Made by a program: the position numbers and the translations under genes. Below are positions 1 through 7,027 of a DNA stretch of 17,184 bases, piece by piece. The notes beneath the pieces were generated by a model. It was not told the DNA's origin, made no database searches, and saw only the letters and a program-made list of their open reading frames with translations. Source of the DNA: CAZHRJ01 sp964534765 (lineage in GTDB: Bacteria > Lindowbacteria > 2-12-FULL-62-27); NCBI GenBank assembly GCA_964534765.1, contig CAZHRJ010000062.1, positions 1 to 17,184 on the forward strand, in the 5' to 3' direction. How positions within the stretch are numbered: the stretch's first letter is position 1; each line of letters begins with the position of its first letter.

Positions 1-46
1 TACACGCGTAAGATCGTCGGCAGCGTCAGATGTGTATAAGAGACAG
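1..46 (+). other. Illumina/Nextera adapter and i5 index left on the contig end
   Basis: This is synthetic library sequence, not genome. Positions 14-46 are the 33-nt Nextera read-1 transposase adapter, ending in the mosaic end AGATGTGTATAAGAGACAG. Positions 6-13 (GCGTAAGA) sit exactly where the 8-nt i5 index belongs and match the Nextera i5 index I know as S517/N517. Positions 1-5 (TACAC) are the last bases of the P5 oligonucleotide. Genomic sequence starts at 47. The ATG at position 30 lies inside the mosaic end, so a protein beginning MCIRDR read from here is an artefact. Confidence 0.97.
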
Positions 47-62
47 GAGTCCCAGATCTGAT

Positions 63-1061
63 ATGACTTCGCCTTCCCGCGTCGAGGATCAGAGCAGGGT
101 GCGCGCGAGAGATTTACGATTTTCAAGAATCCTGGTAAGCGGCGCCACCGGGTTTCTGGGTCAAGCGTTGATTCAGCGATTGACGCGGAATGGCCATTGC
201 CTGACGGCCCTGGGCCGCCGCCAGGCGACCTCACCGTTTGGATCAGAAGTCGAATACCATTCGTGCGATCTATCGAACGAGGTCGAGTCCCGCCGGTTGT
301 TGGATTTCTGGCGGTGGGACGCTGTTGTCCATTTGGCCGGCCCGCGGCCTTCTTATGGCGCTTCCGAGGATGCCCTACTTCCATCACAACACATGCGGAT
401 TCTGAATCATCTGGCGCTCTCGATTCCACGGGGCTGGCCGGGCCGATTCATTCATATCTCGTCCATGACTGTCTATGGTCTGCCGCAATACCTGCCGGTG
501 GACGAAGAACATCCCCGCCGTCCCCTGAATTTGTATGGGGCGGCCAAGCTTGTTGCCGAGGATGCGATGATAGTGTTGCAGCGCCGGTCCGATCCTGATG
601 TCTGGATTCTCCGGCTTCCGGGGTTATTTTCCGATACGCGTCGAAGCGGCGCGTTGTATGACTTTATCCGAGCAAGGATGGGAGGCGGTCCGCTTAAGAT
701 TCTTCCTGTGACGCCCACTCCATGGGACGTCCTGCATAGGGATGACGCGATTGAAGCCATCTGTCTCGCGCTTGAGACTCCCGTGCGGAATGGCGGCGCT
801 GTGAATATCGGATACGGACGCGTGATCGAATTGACGGCGATGGCGGAACTGATTGCCGCTCGATGGAGCGGGTCCTCCGGCCCGGCGGTACTGATCGAGA
901 ATACCGGTGGCGCCCGGCATCCCCCGTTTCAAATGGAAATTCGCAAGGCCGTGGCTCTGCTCGATTGGTCCCCGCGTACTCTGGAATCGCGTCTCGATGA
1001 TCTGTGGTCGACCGCGGTATTATCGTTTCAACGCCCGATTGAGACGCACGTTTGTGGATAG
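63..1061 (+). CDS. NAD-dependent epimerase/dehydratase (extended SDR family)
   Basis: A probable nucleotide-sugar epimerase, dehydratase or reductase acting in the cytoplasm on surface-glycan precursors. Numbering from the ATG at 63 gives 332 residues. The N-terminal Rossmann motif GATGFLG is at about 27-33, the HLAG strand that lines the dinucleotide site follows near 90, the catalytic serine is in HISS (about 133-134), and the YxxxK pair is Y158/K162. These are the hallmarks of the extended short-chain dehydrogenase/reductase family; the exact sugar is not readable. The reading frame runs back into the sequencing adapter, so codons before position 47 are not real. ATG 63 is the first genomic start, but no Shine-Dalgarno sequence precedes it and the native gene could begin upstream of the contig. 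The methyltransferase-like gene follows 63 nt downstream on the same strand. Confidence 0.85.
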   Translation: MTSPSRVEDQSRVRARDLRFSRILVSGATGFLGQALIQRLTRNGHCLTALGRRQATSPFGSEVEYHSCDLSNEVESRRLLDFWRWDAVVHLAGPRPSYGASEDALLPSQHMRILNHLALSIPRGWPGRFIHISSMTVYGLPQYLPVDEEHPRRPLNLYGAAKLVAEDAMIVLQRRSDPDVWILRLPGLFSDTRRSGALYDFIRARMGGGPLKILPVTPTPWDVLHRDDAIEAICLALETPVRNGGAVNIGYGRVIELTAMAELIAARWSGSSGPAVLIENTGGARHPPFQMEIRKAVALLDWSPRTLESRLDDLWSTAVLSFQRPIETHVCG

Positions 1062-1124
1062 AGGCCGTTCCAGTTCCTGTCGAGTAGAGGGCAGTCAATC
1101 TGTCTGGAACCCCGGCGATGCGCG

Positions 1125-2480
1125 ATGGTGCAGATTTCATCGATGATCGACATCTGCACCCAACCACTTGGGGCGGCCAATTATCGGGCCATTCGGAGGA
1201 TCACCTGTTGGGTCGACCGACTAATCCGGATCCGAGGAAAGCGATGGCCAAGAGACGCAAGCGTGAATCCAACCCGATATTGGGTCTTTTTTTCACAGGC
1301 GTTTCAGTACGTCCGGCGATTGCCTGCCGAGGAATTTCGAAACCTTCGCCTGCACACCTACCACATCGATGGCGGCAATTATCAGCAGCTATTTTTTTCC
1401 CTGCCCGACGGCTTTCGGCTCGCCATCGATTATCTGCAACAGGGTCTTCCGGACCGGTTTAGATTAGCAGCGCCGCAGATCGCAGGCGAATATGGTCATA
1501 GCATCGATGGCCGGCTGATCAATGACACGACCCTCCGCTGGCAAAAATTGTTCCGATCCCTCTGGCTGGCCGGGGAACTTGACCGACTATCCCGGCAGAA
1601 GCGCCCAGTCTTTCTCGAAATCGGCGGCGGGTACGGATCCCTTGCACATGCCATTCTCTCCGCTTTTCCACGGGCTCTTTATCTTATCGTCGATCTGCCG
1701 GAGACGCTTCTCTTTTCCGCCAGCTACCTCAGCCTTGTCCACGGGCCCAACCGCATTCACCTACTTGAACCGGGAACGATGATTTCGAGCCGCGCCGGTG
1801 ACGGAGTTTCGGTTATTCTGATTCCCAATTTCGAACTTCGGAGTCTGAAATCAATGCGCTTTGACCTTTCAATCAATATCCAGTCCTTCCAGGAAATGAG
1901 CGCACCCCAGATTCAGACCTATCTTGAATTCCTCTCTGACCGATCCGTTGTCCTGCTGTCGTGCAATCATGACCGCAATCATTTCAGTGATGAGCGAATC
2001 GATGTCACCCGTTCGATTCGGAAACGTTTCCGAGTCAAACGCCTGCCCCCGCCGTTTGAGGTATCGCCGGTCTTGAGTGGCTCCGGCCCGCGCCGGGCAC
2101 GGATAGCCATTTTTGGCGCTGGCGCCGCCGGGGTTCGATGCTCCAAAAAACTGATAGGATCGAAACAGTTTCAGATTACGGCAGTGATCGACAATGATCG
2201 CCGCAAACAGGGCCAACGCTTGGCCGGCATCCCGATCGAGCCACCGGAACGGCTGGCGAGGCGCAATTGGGATTTCATCCTCATTGCTTCCGCCTTTTAT
2301 CCGGACATCATCGCGCAACTGATTTACCTGGGATATACGGAGCTTCGGCACTTTGCCGTTTTTGAAGAGCCCCGCCTATCCAGCCCCAGCCCCCTTCCGA
2401 TTTTGTTCCATCGATATAATCCGCTCATTCGGCCTGTGGATGAGCGCACGGATCGAGTACTGGCAACACCCAAAGACTGA
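1125..2480 (+). CDS. Putative sugar O-methyltransferase fused to a Rossmann nucleotide-binding domain
   Basis: Predicted 451-residue, SAM-dependent, soluble enzyme that would methylate a sugar of a surface polysaccharide. Residues about 45-290 resemble the 'putative sugar O-methyltransferase' family of polysaccharide loci: the SAM-binding glycine loop EIGGGYG is at 165-171, the acidic strand end is LIVDLPE near 187-193, and the family-like SFQEM is at 254-258. A second domain at about 325-415 has a dinucleotide-type GAGAAG loop (331-336), then VIDND and a G-x-P strand, as in the small Rossmann domains of PglD-like sugar enzymes. Its role here is unknown; it could bind a nucleotide or serve only as a scaffold. 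The start is uncertain: ATG 1125 has no good Shine-Dalgarno, and ATG 1143 and GTG 1263 are in-frame alternatives. The GT2 gene starts 12 nt after its stop, so the two are probably cotranscribed. Confidence 0.8.
   Translation: MVQISSMIDICTQPLGAANYRAIRRITCWVDRLIRIRGKRWPRDASVNPTRYWVFFSQAFQYVRRLPAEEFRNLRLHTYHIDGGNYQQLFFSLPDGFRLAIDYLQQGLPDRFRLAAPQIAGEYGHSIDGRLINDTTLRWQKLFRSLWLAGELDRLSRQKRPVFLEIGGGYGSLAHAILSAFPRALYLIVDLPETLLFSASYLSLVHGPNRIHLLEPGTMISSRAGDGVSVILIPNFELRSLKSMRFDLSINIQSFQEMSAPQIQTYLEFLSDRSVVLLSCNHDRNHFSDERIDVTRSIRKRFRVKRLPPPFEVSPVLSGSGPRRARIAIFGAGAAGVRCSKKLIGSKQFQITAVIDNDRRKQGQRLAGIPIEPPERLARRNWDFILIASAFYPDIIAQLIYLGYTELRHFAVFEEPRLSSPSPLPILFHRYNPLIRPVDERTDRVLATPKD
1272..1293 (+). terminator. 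Terminator-like hairpin and T-tract inside the methyltransferase 5' region
   Basis: ACCCG (1272-1276) can pair with TGGGT (1281-1285) around an ATAT loop, with one G-U pair. Seven T residues follow at 1287-1293. This has the form of a weak intrinsic terminator, but the stem is short and it lies within codons that read naturally as protein (NPTRYWVFFSQ). It may be chance, or it may mark an attenuation point or a misassigned upstream start. Confidence 0.2.
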
Positions 2481-2492
2481 GGCCGGTGCCAC

Positions 2493-3374
2493 ATGGATAA
2501 AATACCCTTGTTCATCATCAACCTTGACGCGGCCGAAATGACCCAACAATGCCTCGATCACCTGGCCAGACACACCGATCGGTCGGCCGTGACGATTCAA
2601 GTGATCGATAACGGCAGTCGCCGGCCGGGAGAGACAGACCGATTGAAAGCATTTCTACAAGGCCGTCTCTGTGATGAGTTGATTTTTCACGCAACGAATC
2701 TCGGATTTTCCCGCGCGGTGAATCTGGCCGTTCAGCAGACCCGCGAACCCATCTTCTGCTCGATCAATAACGACTGCCTCGTTGAAGAATTCTGGCTCGA
2801 CGCGGCGCTCCGGACACTTCAGTCGGACGACCGAATCGCGGCAGTTTGTTCGAATATTTATAACCGGCCGGCTCGCCGAAGCCCAGGGGCCGATGGATCG
2901 ATCGGTCAGCTGAACGGCGCAATCATGCTGTTTCGCCGCGCGGCCTGGGCGGATGTCGGGGAGTTTGACTCGGATCATTTCAGCCCCGCTTATGGAGAGG
3001 AACTCGACTGGAGTTACCGGGCACTTCGGAAAGGCTATACCCTCAAACAATCGGGGAGGAGTCTGGCTTACCACGTTGGCAGTTACACAGCCAATCGGTC
3101 GTTTGATCCGAATGAAATCCGTCTGATCCGTTTGACCCACCGGATCCAGGTGAGATTGTTCAACTGGTCGATCCGCCGACTCCTGGTGACATCATGGAAA
3201 ATCTACTACTACGAACTGGTATTTGAGATAAAGAATGGAACGGCGAGGCTCTTGGTTCGGGCGTTTATAGAAATAGTGAAGCGCGCGGCGATGATCCGGG
3301 TGGAACGGGGCAAACGGATTGGCATCCAGCCCGACCCAAAGATGCGGTTACCGCGGGGCGGTCAGCAGTTTTGA
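2493..3374 (+). CDS. Glycosyltransferase family 2
   Basis: Predicted 293-residue inverting glycosyltransferase with a GT-A fold that adds one sugar to a lipid-linked glycan at the inner face of the cytoplasmic membrane. The nucleotide-binding strand ends in VIDNGS (37-42). NLGFSRAVN (69-77) is the conserved helix of rhamnosyltransferase-like GT2 enzymes, NND (92-94) takes the place of the metal-binding DXD, GEELDW (168-173) supplies the acidic catalytic-base region, and H194 follows in AYHVGS. No hydrophobic segment long enough for a clear transmembrane helix is present; the basic and aromatic tail (about 210-280) could sit on the membrane. It begins 12 nt after the methyltransferase stop. 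Its last 27 bases overlap the 3' end of the convergent epimerase gene. Donor and acceptor cannot be told from the sequence. Confidence 0.9.
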   Translation: MDKIPLFIINLDAAEMTQQCLDHLARHTDRSAVTIQVIDNGSRRPGETDRLKAFLQGRLCDELIFHATNLGFSRAVNLAVQQTREPIFCSINNDCLVEEFWLDAALRTLQSDDRIAAVCSNIYNRPARRSPGADGSIGQLNGAIMLFRRAAWADVGEFDSDHFSPAYGEELDWSYRALRKGYTLKQSGRSLAYHVGSYTANRSFDPNEIRLIRLTHRIQVRLFNWSIRRLLVTSWKIYYYELVFEIKNGTARLLVRAFIEIVKRAAMIRVERGKRIGIQPDPKMRLPRGGQQF

Positions 3375-4283
3375 CTGCCACCAATCAAGTGTCTGGGCGA
3401 GTCCATCGGGAAGGCTGTGGATGGGGGACCAGCCCACGGCGTTCCGTGTGGCGGAAATATCGAGAGCATTGCGATGAAGATCACCGGCCAGCATCGGGGC
3501 AAAGCAAGGTTCGGATGAAAAATCCGTCAGCCGCGCGATTTCGTCATAGAGTGTTCGAATCGAGACCCCGGTTCCGCTGCCGACGTTCAATAGATGAAAT
3601 CCGCCTGCGCCCAGGAGGCGCTCGTTCAGATTCAGCACATCCTCGATGAAAATAAAATCCCGCATCTGATCGCCGGAACCGTAAATCACCGGCTGATCTC
3701 CACTCAACATTTTCCTGAAGAAAATAGCCACGACTCCGGCCTCTCCGCCCAATTGACCCGGGCCATATACGTTTGCGTATCGAAAAATCACCGTCGGAAT
3801 CCGATAGAGCTGATAAAAACAGTTCAGATACAACTCGCCGGCCGCTTTGCTCACCCCATACGGCGACTGGGGACGGATGGGCGCCGTCACGGAGATCGGA
3901 ATCTCTTCCGGCTCCCCGTATACGGTGCCGCCGGAAGAGGCGAACATAAATTGCTGCAGACCCGATTGGCGGGCGATGTGGAATAGATGGACCGTAGAGT
4001 CGACGTTGAGGGATACGTCCTCCAGCGGATCCTGAACCGAGCGTCGCACATCCGTCTGCGCGGCCAGATGCGCGATGACGTGAAAACGCTCGGTCCGCAG
4101 CAAGTCCGCCACAGCCGGGAAATCGGTGAGACTCAGATGGACAAACCGGGCCCCCGCCGGCACGCGATCCGCGCAGCCGGTCGACAAATCATCCAGAACA
4201 CACACCCGATGTCCGAGGTTCACGCAACGCCGGGCAATGTGACTCCCGATGAACCCCGCCCCTCCCGTGACGAGCACTTTCAT
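3348..4283 (-). CDS. NAD-dependent nucleotide-sugar epimerase (GalE/WbpP-like)
   Basis: A 311-residue extended SDR, the usual length for UDP-glucose or UDP-GlcNAc 4-epimerases. It shows the full set of motifs: GGAGFIG at 7-13, the acidic pair D31-D32 that binds the adenosine ribose of NAD, HLAAQ near 72-76, SSGGTVYG with the catalytic serine at 116-117, YGVSK (Y142/K146), and RYANVYGPGQ further on. It most likely interconverts sugars at C4 in the cytoplasm; 4,6-dehydratase activity is less likely because the SSGGTVYG motif is GalE-like. It is the last gene of the minus-strand operon, starting 14 nt after the stop of the GT2-dehydrogenase fusion. No clear Shine-Dalgarno is seen, so coupling to the upstream gene is plausible. 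Its 3' end overlaps the convergent GT2 gene by 27 bp. Confidence 0.9.
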   Translation of the reverse strand: MKVLVTGGAGFIGSHIARRCVNLGHRVCVLDDLSTGCADRVPAGARFVHLSLTDFPAVADLLRTERFHVIAHLAAQTDVRRSVQDPLEDVSLNVDSTVHLFHIARQSGLQQFMFASSGGTVYGEPEEIPISVTAPIRPQSPYGVSKAAGELYLNCFYQLYRIPTVIFRYANVYGPGQLGGEAGVVAIFFRKMLSGDQPVIYGSGDQMRDFIFIEDVLNLNERLLGAGGFHLLNVGSGTGVSIRTLYDEIARLTDFSSEPCFAPMLAGDLHRNALDISATRNAVGWSPIHSLPDGLAQTLDWWQSKLLTAPR

Positions 4284-4297
4284 TGACAGGTCTGAGT

Positions 4298-6220
4298 TTA
4301 GCCGATCTCCCCGTTCACTTCCAGCAAAATTTTTAAAACATCTTTTTGGGCAAACCTGGACCAGGCCGCCTCAAATTCGGACAGAGGCAATACACACTGA
4401 AAATAACCGGTGACATCCAACGCCGGCAATATTCGAATGGCTTCGTCAAAATCCGCCGCGCCGCTTCCAACCGACCCCACAATGGACTTGTTGAAAGCAA
4501 CCACGGACTCGAATGAAAATTCCCGGAGGCCATAGGGAAGGCCAAGGAGAAGGATTGTCGATCCGGGGGCAGAGAGGCGCATCACCGAGTTCAACACCTC
4601 CGGATCTCCTGTCGCCTCCACCACGAGCTCGCAACGTCCCACCCCGCGAATATCCTCCGAGCCGCGTATGCCGGATTCGGACAAATATCGAAGCCGATCG
4701 GCGGAGCGGTCAAAGGCAGTGACCTCAAACCCGCGCCGCGCCAAAACCTTCGCGCAGAGATGTCCAATCGATCCGGCGCCGACCACCCCGCATGGTATTT
4801 GGGCCGTTGCGTCCGGGAGCAGCCCCGAGAGGCGTCGAAGTCCTTGTAAAACGACCGCGAGCGGTTCGCAAAGCGCCGCCGTTTTGAGATCGAACCCGGC
4901 GGGAAGCACATGGACAAATCGGGCTGGAACGACGACATATTCCGCGTAGCCGCCGTTTCGGCGGATCACGCCCAACTCCGCGCGGTCCGGACAACCGATC
5001 GGATTATTGCGCCGGCATTCGGGACATCCACCACAACTCTGAATGCATTCCACCACCACCCGATCGCCCGGCCGAATCCCCTGAACTGCCGCTCCGGCTG
5101 CGGCCACCACTCCGCTGAACTCATGACCCGGAACGATCGGATAGTGGGCCATCCCGCTTTTATAATACCCCAATGTCCCATTCACAATTTCCAGATCGGT
5201 CGAACATATCCCGACGTAGGCGACGCGGATGAGCACTTCTCCCGGCAGAACGGAGGGGATCGGCATCTCGTCCAGCGCCGATCGGCCGGGTCCATGGACG
5301 ACCACCGCCTTTCCGGTGCGATCAAAATAAATCTTCTCTCTCGTCGCCTCATCGTCCATGGCGGCCCCATCCATCAGGCCGCGGAGTGCGCCCAACCCCT
5401 TATTGAGCCGAAACTGAAAAATGTCGCGGCAACGGTTGAGCCAACCAGCGGCCGCCGGCGCATCGGGCGTGGGACTGAGACTCTGGCCAAGATCGGCGAG
5501 CAAACTTTGCAGTTCCCGAAGCGAATCCATCACGAGATGAGACTGATTCTTGATTCCAATCCGTTTCCAGGCCACCGCCTCACGGTAGTATCGGCGCCGC
5601 ACCTGTTCGGATGTCTCCTCGTGAAAGTGATGCACCTTTGCCGCCGGATTGTAGACCACCTGATACTTCCGGTTCATCCAGTATCTGGCCCAGTCAATGT
5701 CCTCGAGCCCCGGCAACGACTCGTCAAATGGATGAATGTCCCATAGATCCTTTCGGATTGCTGCGTGCGCGTTGTTCCCGATATAATCCCCGGGCGACAG
5801 TACCCGCCGGTCGGGCCCGTACAACCGCCGCAGATCCAGCCATTCGCTGAAATTGGTCGTCGACCCGCCGATCTGCCGGCCGAAGACCATTGCGATCTGA
5901 TCGACGCGGAACGGTTCCAGCAGATGGGCAAGCCACTGATCGGTCAGGGGCAGCGTGTGCGCGGATACGATGACGATCCATTTGCCGGAAGCGGCGCGAA
6001 TTCCGGCGTTGAGCGAATATCCAAATGTAAAATTGTGCCGGTCGATCCGGATCAATTTGTCAGACGAGGCCGCCGCGATGCTCAGTGTCCGGTCAACCGA
6101 TCCCGAATCAACAACGATGACCTCAACATCCCGATAGGTCTGCCGCCGAATTGCCGCCAAAAGCGCCGGCAGGTGTTTTTCCTCGTTAAACGCGCGGATG
6201 ATGATGGAAGTCTCAGGCAT
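4298..6220 (-). CDS. Fusion of a GT2 glycosyltransferase and a zinc-dependent dehydrogenase (MDR family)
   Basis: One uninterrupted 640-residue frame holds two complete enzymes. Residues 1 to about 285 are a GT2 domain: VDSGS at 37-41, SAHTLP (86-91) where a DXD is usual, GLEDIDWA (171-178), and HHFH ending at H200. Residues about 293-640 are a full-length medium-chain dehydrogenase: catalytic zinc ligands C339 (GICSTD) and H366-E367 (GHE), structural zinc cysteines C396, C399, C402 and C410, E452 in CEPLAV, and the NAD(P) loop GAGSIG at 481-486. The dehydrogenase would oxidise or reduce an alcohol or sugar carbon, presumably on the same substrate the transferase handles. It lies 36 nt downstream of the KdsB-family gene, inside an apparent operon, with a G-rich stretch before its ATG. 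Domain assignments are secure; the joint function is inference. Internal methionines near 283-288 could in principle give a separate dehydrogenase. Confidence 0.9.
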   Translation of the reverse strand: MPETSIIIRAFNEEKHLPALLAAIRRQTYRDVEVIVVDSGSVDRTLSIAAASSDKLIRIDRHNFTFGYSLNAGIRAASGKWIVIVSAHTLPLTDQWLAHLLEPFRVDQIAMVFGRQIGGSTTNFSEWLDLRRLYGPDRRVLSPGDYIGNNAHAAIRKDLWDIHPFDESLPGLEDIDWARYWMNRKYQVVYNPAAKVHHFHEETSEQVRRRYYREAVAWKRIGIKNQSHLVMDSLRELQSLLADLGQSLSPTPDAPAAAGWLNRCRDIFQFRLNKGLGALRGLMDGAAMDDEATREKIYFDRTGKAVVVHGPGRSALDEMPIPSVLPGEVLIRVAYVGICSTDLEIVNGTLGYYKSGMAHYPIVPGHEFSGVVAAAGAAVQGIRPGDRVVVECIQSCGGCPECRRNNPIGCPDRAELGVIRRNGGYAEYVVVPARFVHVLPAGFDLKTAALCEPLAVVLQGLRRLSGLLPDATAQIPCGVVGAGSIGHLCAKVLARRGFEVTAFDRSADRLRYLSESGIRGSEDIRGVGRCELVVEATGDPEVLNSVMRLSAPGSTILLLGLPYGLREFSFESVVAFNKSIVGSVGSGAADFDEAIRILPALDVTGYFQCVLPLSEFEAAWSRFAQKDVLKILLEVNGEIG

Positions 6221-6256
6221 GCCCCAACCCCCCGACCGCCTCTGGACGATTAGATC

Positions 6257-7015
6257 TCATGAAGCCGATGCCATCAGTCGTTCCACCCGACACACATCCT
6301 CCGGAACGTCGACCGCCACGCTTCCCGATCGAACTTCAACCATTCGCACCGGAATTCCCAAATCCAGAAAACGCAAAATTTCGATGTCTTCCGGCGCCTC
6401 CAGCCCGGACTTTCGGCCGAATTCAGAAAACCGTTTCAATTCATCCCCTCTGAAACCGTAGATACACACCTGCCGCCGGTACAGACGGCTCAGATCCACA
6501 CCGGACGACTTGGGATACGGAACCGCCGCCCGGGACATGTAGACCAGTTCCGATCGTTCATTGACCACCACTTTGGGCACATGAGGACTTTCAATCTCCG
6601 CCGGATCGGAAATCCGGCACATCGCGTTGACCACTTGTCCCGAATTTTTGCGTTTTTCCATAAGAACCGTCACAAGGTCTTCAGCGCAGATCAACGGCTC
6701 GTCGCCCTGGACATTCAGGATCACGGAAACCTCCATGTCTCGAACGGCCTCCCACACCCGATCGGTGCCCGTCAAACAGGACGAGGGCGTCATTCGAACG
6801 CGGGCTCCCCGGGACTCGCAGGCATCTCGAATTCGGTGGTCATCCGTCGCGATCAAAATACGATCATTGGGAAACACGCTTAATACCCGCTCATGCACGC
6901 GCAAGATCAAAGGCACGCCCCGGATCGGGGCCAGCGGCTTTCCAGGAAACCGTGACGACGCGTACCGGGCCGGGATCACGACATACTCCCCCGCCAACGG
7001 CTCTACGAGAGACAT
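6257..7015 (-). CDS. kdsB: 3-deoxy-manno-octulosonate cytidylyltransferase family (CMP-Kdo synthetase-like)
   Basis: A 252-residue cytoplasmic enzyme of the KdsB family, near the usual 245-255. The family transfers CMP from CTP to Kdo or a related 3-deoxy-ulosonic acid, giving the donor used for lipopolysaccharide or capsule. Visible motifs are PARYASSRFPGKPL (15-28, the nucleotide loop), TDD (57-59), GTDR (83-86), NVQGDEPL (101-108, with metal-binding D105) and VDVPED (235-240, with D236). The residue before TGTDR is a leucine-cysteine pair rather than the common HxS, and the region LEAPEDIEILRFLDLG is the form seen in many glycan-locus paralogues. It could therefore activate a modified ulosonate (for example an 8-amino or capsular Kdo) rather than core Kdo. 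It sits 12 nt after the large GT-B-like gene and 36 nt before the fusion gene. Confidence 0.88.
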   Translation of the reverse strand: MSLVEPLAGEYVVIPARYASSRFPGKPLAPIRGVPLILRVHERVLSVFPNDRILIATDDHRIRDACESRGARVRMTPSSCLTGTDRVWEAVRDMEVSVILNVQGDEPLICAEDLVTVLMEKRKNSGQVVNAMCRISDPAEIESPHVPKVVVNERSELVYMSRAAVPYPKSSGVDLSRLYRRQVCIYGFRGDELKRFSEFGRKSGLEAPEDIEILRFLDLGIPVRMVEVRSGSVAVDVPEDVCRVERLMASAS

Positions 7016-7027
7016 GGGCAGCTTTCG

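Noticed and set aside
30..62. N-terminal MCIRDRSPRSD extension of the first gene
   Set aside because: Codons up to position 46 come from the Nextera adapter, so this start is artificial.
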